Part shown: one piece after another, positions 19,145 to 27,704 of the stretch | How positions within the stretch are numbered: the first letter of the stretch is position 1 | Layout of the letters: each line of letters starts with the position of its first letter | From: Martelella sp. HB161492 | GTDB taxonomy: Bacteria > Pseudomonadota > Alphaproteobacteria > Rhizobiales > Rhizobiaceae | Assembly: GCF_013184775.1 (NCBI RefSeq) | Contig: NZ_JAATVV010000002.1 | Location: 400,301 to 464,300 of the forward strand | Direction: 5' to 3' | DNA: 64,000 nt | Notes under the pieces: generated by a model | What the model was told of the DNA's origin: nothing | The model's database searches: none | The model's input: only the letters and a program-made list of their open reading frames with translations | Position numbers and translations under genes: made by a program

Positions 19145-19633
19145 CTATTCGCCAGATCCCTTGCTGGGTTCCAGAACCATGTAGTCGAGCGGCAATTCGG
19201 TCGAGAACTTGATCTGTTCCATGGCGAATGACGAGGAAACATCGCGGATCTCGATCTTGGCGATCAGCCGCTTGTAGAATGCGTCATAGGCCGCAATATC
19301 GGGCACCACGACGCGCAGCAGATAATCAACGTCGCCGCTCATGCGGTAGAATTCCAGCACTTCCGGAAAGCCGGAAATAACCTCTGCAAAGCGCTTCAGC
19401 CATTCAACCGAGTGGCTGTTGGTGCGGATGGACACGAAAACGGTCACATTGGCATTGATCTTTTCAGGATCGAGCAGTGCGACACGGCGCTTGATCACGC
19501 CTTCTTCTTCCATCTTCTGAATGCGCCGCCAGCACGGCGTCGTCGACAGACCGACTTTCTTGCCGATATCCGCAACCGCCAGCGTGGTATCCTCCTGAAG
19601 AAGGCGCAAAATTTTCCTATCCAGACGATCCAT
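19145..19633 (-). CDS. Lrp/AsnC-family transcriptional regulator
   Basis: A 162-aa feast/famine regulator. The N-terminal helix-turn-helix (DRLDRKILRLLQEDTTLAVA, then KKVGLSTTPCWRRIQKMEEEGVI) is followed by a RAM ligand domain (MSGDVDYLLRVVVPDIAAYD). The start is set at 19633 (MDRLDRKIL) because GGAGG lies just upstream; a reading from 19678 would add 15 residues with no family match. The STTPCWRRI recognition helix is the typical Lrp form. The target is unknown; Lrp-like proteins usually sense an amino acid. Confidence 0.93.
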   Translation of the reverse strand: MDRLDRKILRLLQEDTTLAVADIGKKVGLSTTPCWRRIQKMEEEGVIKRRVALLDPEKINANVTVFVSIRTNSHSVEWLKRFAEVISGFPEVLEFYRMSGDVDYLLRVVVPDIAAYDAFYKRLIAKIEIRDVSSSFAMEQIKFSTELPLDYMVLEPSKGSGE

Positions 19634-19699
19634 TTCTGTCCTCCGTAAAATATTTTTCTGCATATAGCAGATTTTCATGCAACTGGAAGGAATTTCTTA

Positions 19700-20329
19700 T
19701 CAAATGGCGAGGTCTCGCACAGCCTGCCGCAGCACCGGCAGAACCTCGGCCTCAAACCAGGGATTCCGCTTCAGCCAGCCCGAATTGCGCCAGCTGGGAT
19801 GTGGCAATGGCAAGATCCGCGGCTCGGAATTCACCATGAAGCCGTCGCGCCAGGCTGCCACCGTATCTGTCATCGTCTTGCGGCATATCGCGCCCATATG
19901 CCATTTCATCGCATAATGGCCGATGGTCAGCAGCAGCTTCAGCTGCGGCATGGCAGCCATGGCCTCGGCGCGCCAGACCGGCGCACATTCCCGCCGGGGC
20001 GGCAGGTCGTGACCCTTGGCGTCATAGCCCGGAAAACAGAAGCCCATCGGCACGATGGCAAAGCGATCAGGGTCATAGAAGAGGTCGCGGCCGATGCCGA
20101 GCCAGTCCCTGAGCCTGTCACCCGAGGCGTCATTGAAAGGCAGGCCCGTTTCATGCACGCGCAGCCCGGGCGCCTGCCCGGCGATCAGGATTTTCGCGTT
20201 TGCCGAGAGAATACAGACCGGCCGAGGCTCGTGCGGCAAGGCCTTGTCCATCCCGTAAGATGGCTGATCCCGACAAATCCTGCAGGCGGCAATCCGTTGT
20301 GAAAGCTGGCTGATCGGTTCTGCCGTCAT
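19700..20329 (-). CDS. Uracil-DNA glycosylase superfamily protein, Fe-S type
   Basis: A 209-aa DNA-repair-like protein. Four cysteines sit where family 4 enzymes bind a 4Fe-4S cluster: C16 and C19 (CRIC), C98 (GFCFPG) and C115 (RRECAPVW). Motif A reads GQAPGLRVHETGLPF (51-65) where family 4 has GEAPG, and motif B is LPHPSWRN (175-182). The Glu-to-Gln change in motif A may alter activity. Length and layout fit the UDG 4/5 group. It is near lrp on the same strand and divergent from the histidine kinase gene. Confidence 0.82.
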   Translation of the reverse strand: MTAEPISQLSQRIAACRICRDQPSYGMDKALPHEPRPVCILSANAKILIAGQAPGLRVHETGLPFNDASGDRLRDWLGIGRDLFYDPDRFAIVPMGFCFPGYDAKGHDLPPRRECAPVWRAEAMAAMPQLKLLLTIGHYAMKWHMGAICRKTMTDTVAAWRDGFMVNSEPRILPLPHPSWRNSGWLKRNPWFEAEVLPVLRQAVRDLAI

Positions 20330-20420
20330 CTTTTCCCGCGCCCATCCTTAAGAAACAGCACTAACGAATTCTTTACGTGAAGTTTTTCTTAACAAATCGC
20401 TCCTATCCTCACCATCGGCA

Positions 20421-22163
20421 ATGATGGGGTCGACCATGCTCAAACACGTCAAATCACGCGCGCCTGCAGCGCTTACAGCACAGATCGATGATGGCGATAT
20501 CATGTCTGCGGTCGAAACATCGAGGCCCTTTGCCAGATCGCCCGATATTGGCAAGACGGCCGCCGCCGTTGGCCGCATTCTTGGCCAGAGCCCCGTAGCC
20601 CTCACCCTGATTGCCACACTGGCAGGCGTAGCCCTCTATCTCGGGCACGAGCTTTCCATCACGCTCTGGGCGGGGCTTGCTCTTGCACTTGGCCTTACGG
20701 CCTTCATCCTGCTGCGCAATGCCAAAGACGCGCTTGCCAAAGGCGAACAGGCGACGGTCTGGCACGCGCGCATCATCGGCGCCCTGTGGCTCGCCGGCAG
20801 CGCCTGGGCTCTCCTTGCCTGGTTTGACTGCCCGACATGCGGCCCCCTCACCTTTCCCTTCCTCAAGGCCACGGTTCTGCTGATTGCGCTTGTGGTTCTG
20901 ACCATCTCGGCCAAGGGGCTGAAGCTGGCAGCGTTTCACACCTTCCTGCCGGCCGTCTTGGCCTTTGCCTTTGTCGCCTTCGCCGCGCGGCTGCCGGCTG
21001 ACATGCTGACCGCCGTTATCACCGCCGTCGTCATGCTGTTCATGGCCTATTTCAATGGCATTCTCGATCAGGCCGACAGCGATCTCGATCAGAGCCGAAT
21101 CGAAGCCGAAGCACTGGCGCGGGATCTCGCGACAAGCCGCACGGCCAATGCCGAAGCGCTTGCCAATGCCGAGCAGGCGAGCCGCACCAAGGCCGCTTTT
21201 CTGGCCGCCATGTCACATGATCTGAGAACCCCGCTCAACGCCATTATCGGGTTTTCCGAAATCATGAAGGATGGGGTGATGGGTCCGGTCGGCAACCCGG
21301 TCTATCGCGAATATGTCAGCGATATCCACAAGTCCGGCCGTCATCTTCTCTCGATGATCGATGGCGTTCTCGACATGTCCCGGCTTGAGGCTGGCAACTA
21401 CAGGCTTGAAGAACGCAACATCCGCCTTTCCGGCATCATCGATATCGCCATGACGATCGCCGCGATCGAGGCTTCGCAGCGTTCCATTTCCATTCGGGCC
21501 GAGGTCGAAGAGGGGCTCGTACCGGTCAATGCCGATGAGCGCGCATTGCGCCAGATCCTGCTGAACCTGCTTTCCAACGCCATCAAATTCTCGCCGAAGG
21601 GCAGCGAAATCCTCATCCGTGCAGGCTGGAGCAAGAATGGCGGCCAGTTTCTCTCGGTCAAGGATCAGGGCGACGGCATGAGCGAGGATGAACTGGCCCG
21701 CGTCACCGAACCCTTCGTGCGCGGCAAGGTGGCCGCCAGCACACAGGGCTTTGGTCTCGGCCTGTCGATCGTCCGCGAGCTTGCTGAAGCCCATCAGGCA
21801 TCGATCACGCTGAACTCAGCCCCCGGTGCAGGCACCGAAGCCGTGCTGGAACTGCCCATGGAACGCGTTGCGCATCTGAAACTGGCCATGTCAGCGGCTG
21901 CGACGCAGACCCTGGACGTGCCGCTGTCATCCGAATTGCATATGCCTTTCGATCCGTCCAGCATCGCGCTGGAGGCATCGGCCAATGCCGACACCAGAGG
22001 TGCCAAGGCGCGTCTCAACGCCGCCCTTGCCCGCCTTGCCACCCGCCAGCCCGCCGAGATCGCCGAACCTGCCGGAACGGCAGATGACACGGGCCTCGAC
22101 CTCCTGCTTGAGGAAGGCATCATTAACGCCTTGGAGAACCACCGCGAAACCCACGCGGCCTGA
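20421..22163 (+). CDS. Membrane sensor histidine kinase (DivJ/PdhS-like core)
   Basis: A 580-aa kinase. Residues ~50-215 hold about six hydrophobic helices; a coiled coil (215-255) leads to the dimerisation domain with SHDLRTPLNAIIGFSEIM, phosphoacceptor H266. The ATPase core has NLLSNAIKFSP, KDQGDGM and GFGLGLSIVRELAEAH. The H-box with following IGFSEIMKDGVMGP is the form common in Rhizobiales cell-cycle kinases of the DivJ/PdhS group, but the membrane topology differs and the assignment is tentative. After the ATPase domain a ~105-residue Ala-rich tail of unknown role follows. No response regulator is adjacent. Confidence 0.85.
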   Translation: MMGSTMLKHVKSRAPAALTAQIDDGDIMSAVETSRPFARSPDIGKTAAAVGRILGQSPVALTLIATLAGVALYLGHELSITLWAGLALALGLTAFILLRNAKDALAKGEQATVWHARIIGALWLAGSAWALLAWFDCPTCGPLTFPFLKATVLLIALVVLTISAKGLKLAAFHTFLPAVLAFAFVAFAARLPADMLTAVITAVVMLFMAYFNGILDQADSDLDQSRIEAEALARDLATSRTANAEALANAEQASRTKAAFLAAMSHDLRTPLNAIIGFSEIMKDGVMGPVGNPVYREYVSDIHKSGRHLLSMIDGVLDMSRLEAGNYRLEERNIRLSGIIDIAMTIAAIEASQRSISIRAEVEEGLVPVNADERALRQILLNLLSNAIKFSPKGSEILIRAGWSKNGGQFLSVKDQGDGMSEDELARVTEPFVRGKVAASTQGFGLGLSIVRELAEAHQASITLNSAPGAGTEAVLELPMERVAHLKLAMSAAATQTLDVPLSSELHMPFDPSSIALEASANADTRGAKARLNAALARLATRQPAEIAEPAGTADDTGLDLLLEEGIINALENHRETHAA

Positions 22164-22172
22164 GCGGGCAGC

Positions 22173-22589
22173 TCAGAAAAACACCACATAGGCCGCGTAG
22201 AGCCCATTGGCCACGAGCAGACAGAAGGTCGCAAAGGATCCCAGATCCTTGGCATGCTTGCCGGACAGCGAATGTTCCGGTGAAACCCTGTCCACCAGCT
22301 CCTCGATCGCCGTATTGAGAGCCTCGACGGCAAACAGAACCAGCATCAGCACGGTAAAGACCAGAAACTGCATCAGCTGCGCACCGACCAGCAGAAACAG
22401 GATGAGGCCGGCGATGAAGGCGAGCAGTTCGTGCCGGAACGCCTCCTCATCCAGGAGCCGGGCCGCGCCCGCCAGTGAATAGCGGGTTGCCGCCAGGAGA
22501 TGGCGAAAACCCTTTTCCTTTGCCACCGGACCTCCGGCCATACGCATCTCCCTGTCAAAGGCTTTGGCTGACAGGGATTGTGCGGCCAT
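22173..22589 (-). CDS. dgkA: Diacylglycerol kinase
   Basis: Small inner-membrane enzyme that recycles diacylglycerol to phosphatidate. The 138-aa chain has three hydrophobic helices (about 53-70, 74-94, 118-136). The catalytic segment FAVEALNTAIEELVDRVSPE, with its Glu and Asn metal ligands, is intact, as is ARRLLDEEAFRHEL-like helix 1 sequence. Its ATG overlaps the cobT stop by one base (TGATG), so the genes are translationally linked on the same strand. In Rhizobiales the diacylglycerol comes partly from periplasmic glucan and ornithine/betaine lipid turnover. Confidence 0.94.
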   Translation of the reverse strand: MAAQSLSAKAFDREMRMAGGPVAKEKGFRHLLAATRYSLAGAARLLDEEAFRHELLAFIAGLILFLLVGAQLMQFLVFTVLMLVLFAVEALNTAIEELVDRVSPEHSLSGKHAKDLGSFATFCLLVANGLYAAYVVFF

Positions 22590-23599
22590 CAGTCGCGGTT
22601 CGAAACCCCTGCTTCGGCAAATGTTGCCATACCAGTGTGACAGGCAGCCGCTGACTTGACCAAAGAAGCGGCCAGTGCCGCGCCCGTGCCCTCGCCCAGC
22701 CGCATGCCGAGCGCCAGAAGCGGCGTCTTGCCGAGCTTCTGGATCAGACGCAGATGACCAGGCTCGCCGGAGACATGACCGATGAGGCAGTGATCGAGCG
22801 CGTGCGGATTGGCGGCCTTCAATACGGCGGCGGCGGCGGTGACAACGAAGCCATCCAGCAGAACCGGCACTTTCTGCATCCGTGCCGCCAGAATGGCGCC
22901 CGCCATGGCTGCAAGCTCGCGACCGCCAAGACGACGCAGCACTTCCAGCGGATCGTCGAGGTGATCCTTGTGAAGCGTCACAGCCTCATCGACAGCGCGG
23001 ATCTTGCGCGCCAGCACCTCGCCTTCAGCGCCGGTCCCCGGACCAACCCAGTCTTCCGCCTTGCCGCCAAAGAGCCCCATCGAGACGGCTGCGGCAATCG
23101 TCGTATTGGCAATGCCCATCTCACCAAGGCAGAGCAGATCAACACCGCCCGCTACCGCTTCCATGCCATAGGCCATGGTGGCGGCGCAATCGCGCTCGGA
23201 AAGGGCGGCCTCTTTGGTGATATCACCGGTCGGATAGTCGAGCGCCAGATCGAATATCTTCAGGCTCAGATCAACGGTGGCACAGATCTGGTTGATCGCG
23301 GCGCCGCCAGCGGCAAAATTGTCGACCATCTGCTTCGTCACCGTCGCCGGATAGGGCGAAACCCCTTGAGCGGCGACACCGTGATTACCGGCGAAGACGG
23401 CAACCATGGGCCGGTTGACCGCCGGGGTCCGCCCCGACCAGGCGGCAAGCCACATGGCGATCTCTTCAAGACGGCCGAGCGAGCCCTCGGGTTTGGTCAG
23501 CTGGGCATTGCGCTTGCGCGCCGCCGACAGCGCGGGCGTATCGGCACCCGGCAGGTTCTCAATGAGATCGCGAAAATCGTCGAAAGGCTGGCCAGTCAT
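22589..23599 (-). CDS. cobT: Nicotinate-nucleotide--dimethylbenzimidazole phosphoribosyltransferase
   Basis: Activates dimethylbenzimidazole to its riboside phosphate for the lower ligand of cobalamin. The family landmarks are LTKPEGSLGRLEEIA, AGNHGVAAQGVSPYP, GEMGIANTT, GPGTG and the C-terminal catalytic-Glu segment GMRLGEGTGAALA. The start at 23599 (MTGQPFDDF) has AAGGA 9 nt upstream; 23605 (MPMTG) is an alternative. The gene is called cobU in the Pseudomonas denitrificans naming. It is divergent from cobS, which carries out the next step. No cobalamin riboswitch was recognised between them. Confidence 0.95.
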   Translation of the reverse strand: MTGQPFDDFRDLIENLPGADTPALSAARKRNAQLTKPEGSLGRLEEIAMWLAAWSGRTPAVNRPMVAVFAGNHGVAAQGVSPYPATVTKQMVDNFAAGGAAINQICATVDLSLKIFDLALDYPTGDITKEAALSERDCAATMAYGMEAVAGGVDLLCLGEMGIANTTIAAAVSMGLFGGKAEDWVGPGTGAEGEVLARKIRAVDEAVTLHKDHLDDPLEVLRRLGGRELAAMAGAILAARMQKVPVLLDGFVVTAAAAVLKAANPHALDHCLIGHVSGEPGHLRLIQKLGKTPLLALGMRLGEGTGAALAASLVKSAAACHTGMATFAEAGVSNRD

Positions 23600-23730
23600 G
23601 GGCATCTGTCCTTGAATGCTGCAATGGTGCAGCCCGTGGCGGCGCACCGAAAATCACTTTATGCCTGCTTCTTAATCGGCAATAACGCCAGCGACAACAC
23701 CGCGATCAATGAGAATCGGGTCCCCGCAGA

Positions 23731-24510
23731 ATGAAATTACATCGTCTGATCTCAGATCTGGCCGAGGCAACCGCCTTCCTGACCCGCCTGCCGCTCCCGT
23801 CCGGCATCTTCCCTGACAAGCCAGCGGGCGCGAGAGCCGCCTGGGCCTTCCCACTTTCAGGCATCATCGCAACACTGCCGGCAGCGCTTCTTCTGATCAT
23901 CATCCTGCCGCTCGGGGCGAATCCCTATCTTGCAGGCTTCGCTGCGATCGGCCTTTCGATCCTCGTCACCGGCGCCCTGCACGAGGACGGCCTGGCAGAC
24001 AGCGCCGACGGACTGATGATCCGGCGGGAGCGTGACAAGACGCTCGCCATCATGAAGGACAGCGCCAACGGCACCTTCGCCACGCTGGCGCTTGTGCTCT
24101 CGGTTGCCCTTCGCGCCACGGCGCTGGCCAGTCTTGCGGCAAGCGTCTCGGCACTTGCGGCGGCGCTTCTGCTGCTGGCGACCGCAGCGCTTTCGCGGTC
24201 GGCCATGGTCTGCCACTGGCATATCCTTCATGCAGCGCGGCGCAATGGTGCCGCAGCAAGCCTGGGCCGGCCGGGCTTTGCCACGATGGTTGCCAGCCTG
24301 CTGATCGGCCTTGCAGTCTTTCTCCTGACCTGCGCCTTTGCCGGTGCCATGCCGGGAGCGCTCGGTGGTATCGCCATCGCCCTGCTTGGCGTCTTTTGCT
24401 TCACGCTGCGCTGTCATCATCAGATCGATGGCCATACCGGCGACACCATCGGCGCCAGCCAGCAGATCGCCGAGATCGCGCTGCTTGCCGGCCTTGCGCT
24501 TTTCGCCTGA
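23731..24510 (+). CDS. cobS: Adenosylcobinamide-GDP ribazoletransferase (cobalamin synthase)
   Basis: Integral-membrane enzyme joining adenosylcobinamide-GDP to alpha-ribazole, the last major step of cobalamin synthesis. The 259-aa chain has many hydrophobic helices and the family motifs ATAFLTRLPLPSGIF, the metal-binding ALHEDGLADSADGL (Glu and Asp residues) and GTFATLALVLS. The late GHTGDTIGASQQIAE matches the conserved cobalamin-synthase GDxxGA segment. It is divergent from cobT, and the pair share a ~130-bp control region. Also called cobV. Confidence 0.95.
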   Translation: MKLHRLISDLAEATAFLTRLPLPSGIFPDKPAGARAAWAFPLSGIIATLPAALLLIIILPLGANPYLAGFAAIGLSILVTGALHEDGLADSADGLMIRRERDKTLAIMKDSANGTFATLALVLSVALRATALASLAASVSALAAALLLLATAALSRSAMVCHWHILHAARRNGAAASLGRPGFATMVASLLIGLAVFLLTCAFAGAMPGALGGIAIALLGVFCFTLRCHHQIDGHTGDTIGASQQIAEIALLAGLALFA

Positions 24511-24554
24511 AGGCCAATATCTAGAAGACCGAAAGCTGCCGGAAGGAAAACTGC

Positions 24555-25256
24555 ATGCGTCTGTTCTGGGTTCTGATCGCAATCGTTGTCGCCGGCATGG
24601 TGGCACTGATGACTGTTGGAAGCGGCGGCACGACATTCGGCATCGACAACGAAGCCTTCGCCCGGACAGTGATCCTTGTATCGCTGCTGACCATGTTTGC
24701 ATCAGGTTTTCTGCATTCAGGCCGAAAGATCGGCCCGATGATCCGCAACCTTCTGATCTGGGCTGTCATTCTTGTCGTGATTGCCGCCGCCTATGTTTTC
24801 CGCAATGATTTCAGCAATGCCGGCGACCGGCTGATGAGCGCCTTTCTGCCTGGCCGCGCCATCGTAACCACCAGTGCCGATGGCCGCGACGAAGTCGTGC
24901 TCGGCAAACAGCAGGACGGCCATTTCGCCGCCCGCGTTACCGTCAATGATCATCCACTCGACATGCTTGTCGATACCGGCGCCAGCCGGGTGACCCTCAC
25001 GGACGCCGACGCCCGGCGCATCGGCCTCGACACCGATACGCTCAATTTCTCGATGATGGTGCAGACAGCCAACGGCTCCGCCCTTGCAGCACCCGTCACA
25101 CTCGATCAGATCGGTATCGGCCCGATCAGCCGCAGCAATGTCCCGGCCATGGTCGTCGCCAAAGGCAAGCTGTCACAGAGCCTGCTCGGCATGAGCTTTC
25201 TGTCGACACTCTCATCGGTCAACATGCGCGCCGATCAGCTTTACCTCACCGATTGA
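24555..25256 (+). CDS. Membrane-anchored retropepsin-like aspartic protease (clan AA)
   Basis: A 233-aa protein with three hydrophobic helices (about 2-20, 36-52, 64-82) and a soluble C-terminal domain. The active-site triad is DTGAS (140-144) within LDMLVDTGASRVTLT, and the domain ends in the flap/strand region LGMSFLSTLSS. One DTG per chain means it should act as a homodimer, as retropepsins do. It matches the clan AA aspartic protease family seen widely in alphaproteobacteria, whose substrate is unknown. GGAAGGAAA precedes the ATG at 24555. Confidence 0.88.
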   Translation: MRLFWVLIAIVVAGMVALMTVGSGGTTFGIDNEAFARTVILVSLLTMFASGFLHSGRKIGPMIRNLLIWAVILVVIAAAYVFRNDFSNAGDRLMSAFLPGRAIVTTSADGRDEVVLGKQQDGHFAARVTVNDHPLDMLVDTGASRVTLTDADARRIGLDTDTLNFSMMVQTANGSALAAPVTLDQIGIGPISRSNVPAMVVAKGKLSQSLLGMSFLSTLSSVNMRADQLYLTD

Positions 25257-25420
25257 GCGTCGCTGCACCGAACAAAACCTAAAATCAACGTATTGATTAT
25301 ATCAAATTACAATAGAAAACCTGAAATAATCTTTTAAATCAAAAAATATTTCTTAAATTCTGACAAACGTGTAAATTGAAATCCCAAAAAGAAAACCGTT
25401 ATTCTTTGAAGGGTATCATT

Positions 25421-26248
25421 ATGAGATCACAGTCCGTCTCCACACATTGCCACAGGACACCCGAGCCCTCGCAGACACCGGCGCAACAGACCGGACCAGC
25501 CCGAAGACATTCGATCAGCTGCCCTGAGCCATCCCGTGGCAATGACAGTCACAGGCCCAACCTATTATCGCTGAGCGGGCTTATCGATCTCCAGGCCCGC
25601 ACGATTGCAAGCGCGAAAAACTGCATGCCCATGAGCCTGCAGGCAGAAGCCAAGCCCGAACAAATCGCACAGCTGCGCAAGGATGGGACGCAATATCTGC
25701 TGGATTACCAGGAAGAAGACAGGACGATAACGCGCCAGGCTGAAGGCGCCTATATCTTCGTGATCAAGTCCACGGCCCCGAACGATGTCCTGATCGGACG
25801 TCTCAACACGCCTGATTCACGACGGGAGGCGGAGGCCGGGCTTGAAATTGCCGGTCACACCTCCATCACCAAGGGCGAAGACATCCTTTTTGCCGGTGAA
25901 GTGCTGTTCGCGAACGGCCAGCTCTCCAGCTGGACAAATCGCTGCGGCCATTACCGTCCGATGACCAAATCAATAGCAGCGTCTTTCCAGCCGTATGTTC
26001 AGACCCTTCTGCCGCAGAGACACTATAAAGAAGTCATCCAGGAAGATGGATCAGAGCTCCGTGACAACATGATCGACATTGCCAATGGCTATGTGTTCGC
26101 CGCCAACGAGCCGGATCTGGTTCCGATGGAACCGCCACATCCCGCAGAAGCGCCGCCGCCGCCTGGACCGCCGCCCATTCCGCAAGAAGCCGAGTTCGTG
26201 TTGATGGACTGGGTGCTCATAGAAGAACAGCCCGCCCCGGCGGGCTGA
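25421..26248 (+). CDS. Orphan effector-like protein, function unknown
   Basis: A 275-aa protein I cannot name. The N-terminal ~45 residues are Ser/Pro/Gln/Arg-rich without a signal peptide. The central part contains ITKGEDILFAGEVLFANG (149-166) followed by QLSSWTNRCGHYRP (167-180). From memory this resembles a beta-hairpin motif (GE...NG...WTN.SGHY.P) recurring in uncharacterised, often effector-type, bacterial proteins. The C-terminal part is proline-rich (PPPPGPPPIP) and acidic. The ATG at 25421 has GAAGGG upstream; a TTG reading from 25376 is less likely. The 160 bp upstream are AT-rich. Secretion is inferred, not shown. Confidence 0.65.
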   Translation: MRSQSVSTHCHRTPEPSQTPAQQTGPARRHSISCPEPSRGNDSHRPNLLSLSGLIDLQARTIASAKNCMPMSLQAEAKPEQIAQLRKDGTQYLLDYQEEDRTITRQAEGAYIFVIKSTAPNDVLIGRLNTPDSRREAEAGLEIAGHTSITKGEDILFAGEVLFANGQLSSWTNRCGHYRPMTKSIAASFQPYVQTLLPQRHYKEVIQEDGSELRDNMIDIANGYVFAANEPDLVPMEPPHPAEAPPPPGPPPIPQEAEFVLMDWVLIEEQPAPAG

Positions 26249-26293
26249 CATGCGGACCTGGCCGGCGCGCGGACAGCGCACCGGCCGGAAATG

Positions 26294-27115
26294 TCAGATC
26301 AGCGTGATGAAGAAGCGGGCCGAAATGATCAGCAGGAAGATGCCAAAGCTGATTTCCAGCTGGCGCTTGGATAGCCTGTGGGCCAGCTTCGCCCCGATCG
26401 GTGCGACATACATGGTGATCGGGATGATCAGGATCACCGCGATCCAGTTGACGAAACCGGTGGAGAAGATCGGCAGGCCCTCACGCCCCCAGCCGCCATA
26501 AACATTGCCGAAGAAGCTTGGCACGGCAATCAGAACACCCACACCGGAAGAGGTCGCAACCGCCTGCAGCATCGGCCGGTTATAGAAGGTCATGAAGGTG
26601 TTGTTGAGCGTACCGCCACCAATGCCGATCAGGCCCGACAGCATGCCGATCGCCCAGCCGAAGCCATAAAGTGCCGGCGGCCTGGGAAGGTCTTCACCGA
26701 GCTTGAGTTCTGCCAGACGGCGAAACAGCATCTTTGCCGCGATCAGCAGCGTGATCACCGCAAAGGCCGATTTGACGACGGCAGGCGGCGCGTAGGCCAG
26801 CACCAGCGTCGACATCAGCGCCCCGACGGGCACCGCAATCACCCAACGTCTCAACAGCGACATATCCACGGAACCGCGCTTGTAATGCGCCTGAAACGAG
26901 CGCAGCGAGGTCGGAATAATGATGGCGAGCGAGGTACCGACGCAGAGCTGCATGCGCACGCTCTCATCAACACCCGCCATCGCGAAGGCCTGATAGAATA
27001 CCGGCACGAGAACGGCGCCGCCGCCAATGCCAAAGAGGCCAGCGAGCAGACCGGCTACGCCACCTGCAACCAGCAAAAGCACAACTAACTCGATAATATC
27101 GGAAACAGGTGGCAT
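26294..27115 (-). CDS. TauE/SafE-family sulfite/anion exporter
   Basis: A 273-aa membrane protein with about eight hydrophobic helices. The repeated family signatures are present: LLAGLFGIGGGAVLVPVFYQ near the start and MLSGLIGIGGGTLNNTFM in the middle, the two inverted-repeat Gly-rich loops. The family exports sulfite, sulfonates or related organosulfur anions. There is no sulfur-metabolism gene directly adjacent, although cysE lies about 800 bp away, so the substrate stays open. Confidence 0.92.
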   Translation of the reverse strand: MPPVSDIIELVVLLLVAGGVAGLLAGLFGIGGGAVLVPVFYQAFAMAGVDESVRMQLCVGTSLAIIIPTSLRSFQAHYKRGSVDMSLLRRWVIAVPVGALMSTLVLAYAPPAVVKSAFAVITLLIAAKMLFRRLAELKLGEDLPRPPALYGFGWAIGMLSGLIGIGGGTLNNTFMTFYNRPMLQAVATSSGVGVLIAVPSFFGNVYGGWGREGLPIFSTGFVNWIAVILIIPITMYVAPIGAKLAHRLSKRQLEISFGIFLLIISARFFITLI

Positions 27116-27383
27116 CGAAAAACCCCGGTAAATACAAGTAACATACGGTTGAAACAGTCAATTGACGCAATTTGAAGCTATCACGTCATCAAATCGTGAT
27201 CTTCATACACTATCTGATGACACGGGCAAGCGATCGGCGGCTGCGGCAATCAAACGGCGTCAGCCAGCAATGTTCGGATTGGCTCAAAATGACTGTTTCA
27301 GCAAGGCCATGTTTCAGTAATGCGTCAATTTCGACAAACTATTCGAATGACCTAGTTCTATTTTATCCCTGAATTTGATGTTG

Positions 27384-27412
27384 CCGGCCCCTTTGCGGGC
27401 CGGTTTTTTTTT
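27384..27412 (+). terminator. Orphan rho-independent terminator
   Basis: Arms CCGGCCC (27384-27390) and GGGCCGG (27397-27403) around CTTTGC, followed by nine T. On the minus strand the hairpin is preceded, not followed, by the run, so it works only for plus-strand transcription. The nearest plus-strand gene upstream ends at 26248, past an antisense gene. Confidence 0.8.
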
Positions 27413-27428
27413 GCAAGGGGCACCATGC

Positions 27429-27461
27429 AAAAAGGACCGCCCCGGCTCTCCGGGGCGGTCC
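27429..27461 (-). terminator. Terminator after DUF3126 gene
   Basis: Perfect 12-bp arms GGACCGCCCCGG and CCGGGGCGGTCC around CTCT. On the minus strand it is followed by TTTTTG, placing it as the end of the gene that stops at 27495. Confidence 0.88.
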
Positions 27462-27494
27462 TTTGTCAGATCCGAGCGCGCCTGAAAGGCCTGA

Positions 27495-27704
27495 TCAGCC
27501 TTCCAGATCGACGTCGAGGATCGCCATCGAAAAATTATAGGACCGGTCGCCATCCTCGTCATCGAGATAGATGACGCCGATGAATTCATCTCCGCGGAAG
27601 GCCTCGCAGGAATCGTCCTTTCGCGGACGAGCCTTCACCGAAAACTGGGGGCCGAACATACGCTTGAAATAGGCGTCGAGCTGCTTGATTTCGTCTGCCT
27701 TCAC
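27495..27704 (-). CDS. DUF3126-family small protein (GTG start)
   Basis: A 69-residue conserved alphaproteobacterial protein of unknown function. The chain starts KADEIKQLDAYFKRMFGPQF and ends SYNFSMAILDVDLEG, matching the DUF3126 pattern and its usual ~70 residues. The start is a GTG at 27704, with GGAG 7 nt upstream; a second GTG at 27707 is possible. A longer reading from 27806 would add a Cys/Arg-rich stretch not found in the family. It has its own terminator and is probably monocistronic. Confidence 0.85.
   Translation of the reverse strand: MKADEIKQLDAYFKRMFGPQFSVKARPRKDDSCEAFRGDEFIGVIYLDDEDGDRSYNFSMAILDVDLEG

Larger units (their letters stand above)
27116..27494. other. Intergenic region with two terminators, possible small RNA
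   Basis: The 379-bp gap holds no protein gene that I can support. It contains a plus-strand terminator at 27384-27412 with no plus-strand gene just before it, and a minus-strand terminator at 27429-27461. The orphan terminator suggests a short transcript starting somewhere in 27180-27370; its start is not identifiable by eye. Confidence 0.5.

Noticed and set aside
23600-23730. Cobalamin riboswitch between cobT and cobS
   Set aside because: The B12-box and the long conserved core are absent in the 131-bp gap; it is too short.
22754-23734. Plus-strand frame of 326 codons over cobT
   Set aside because: It lies opposite an intact cobT and has no domain signature.
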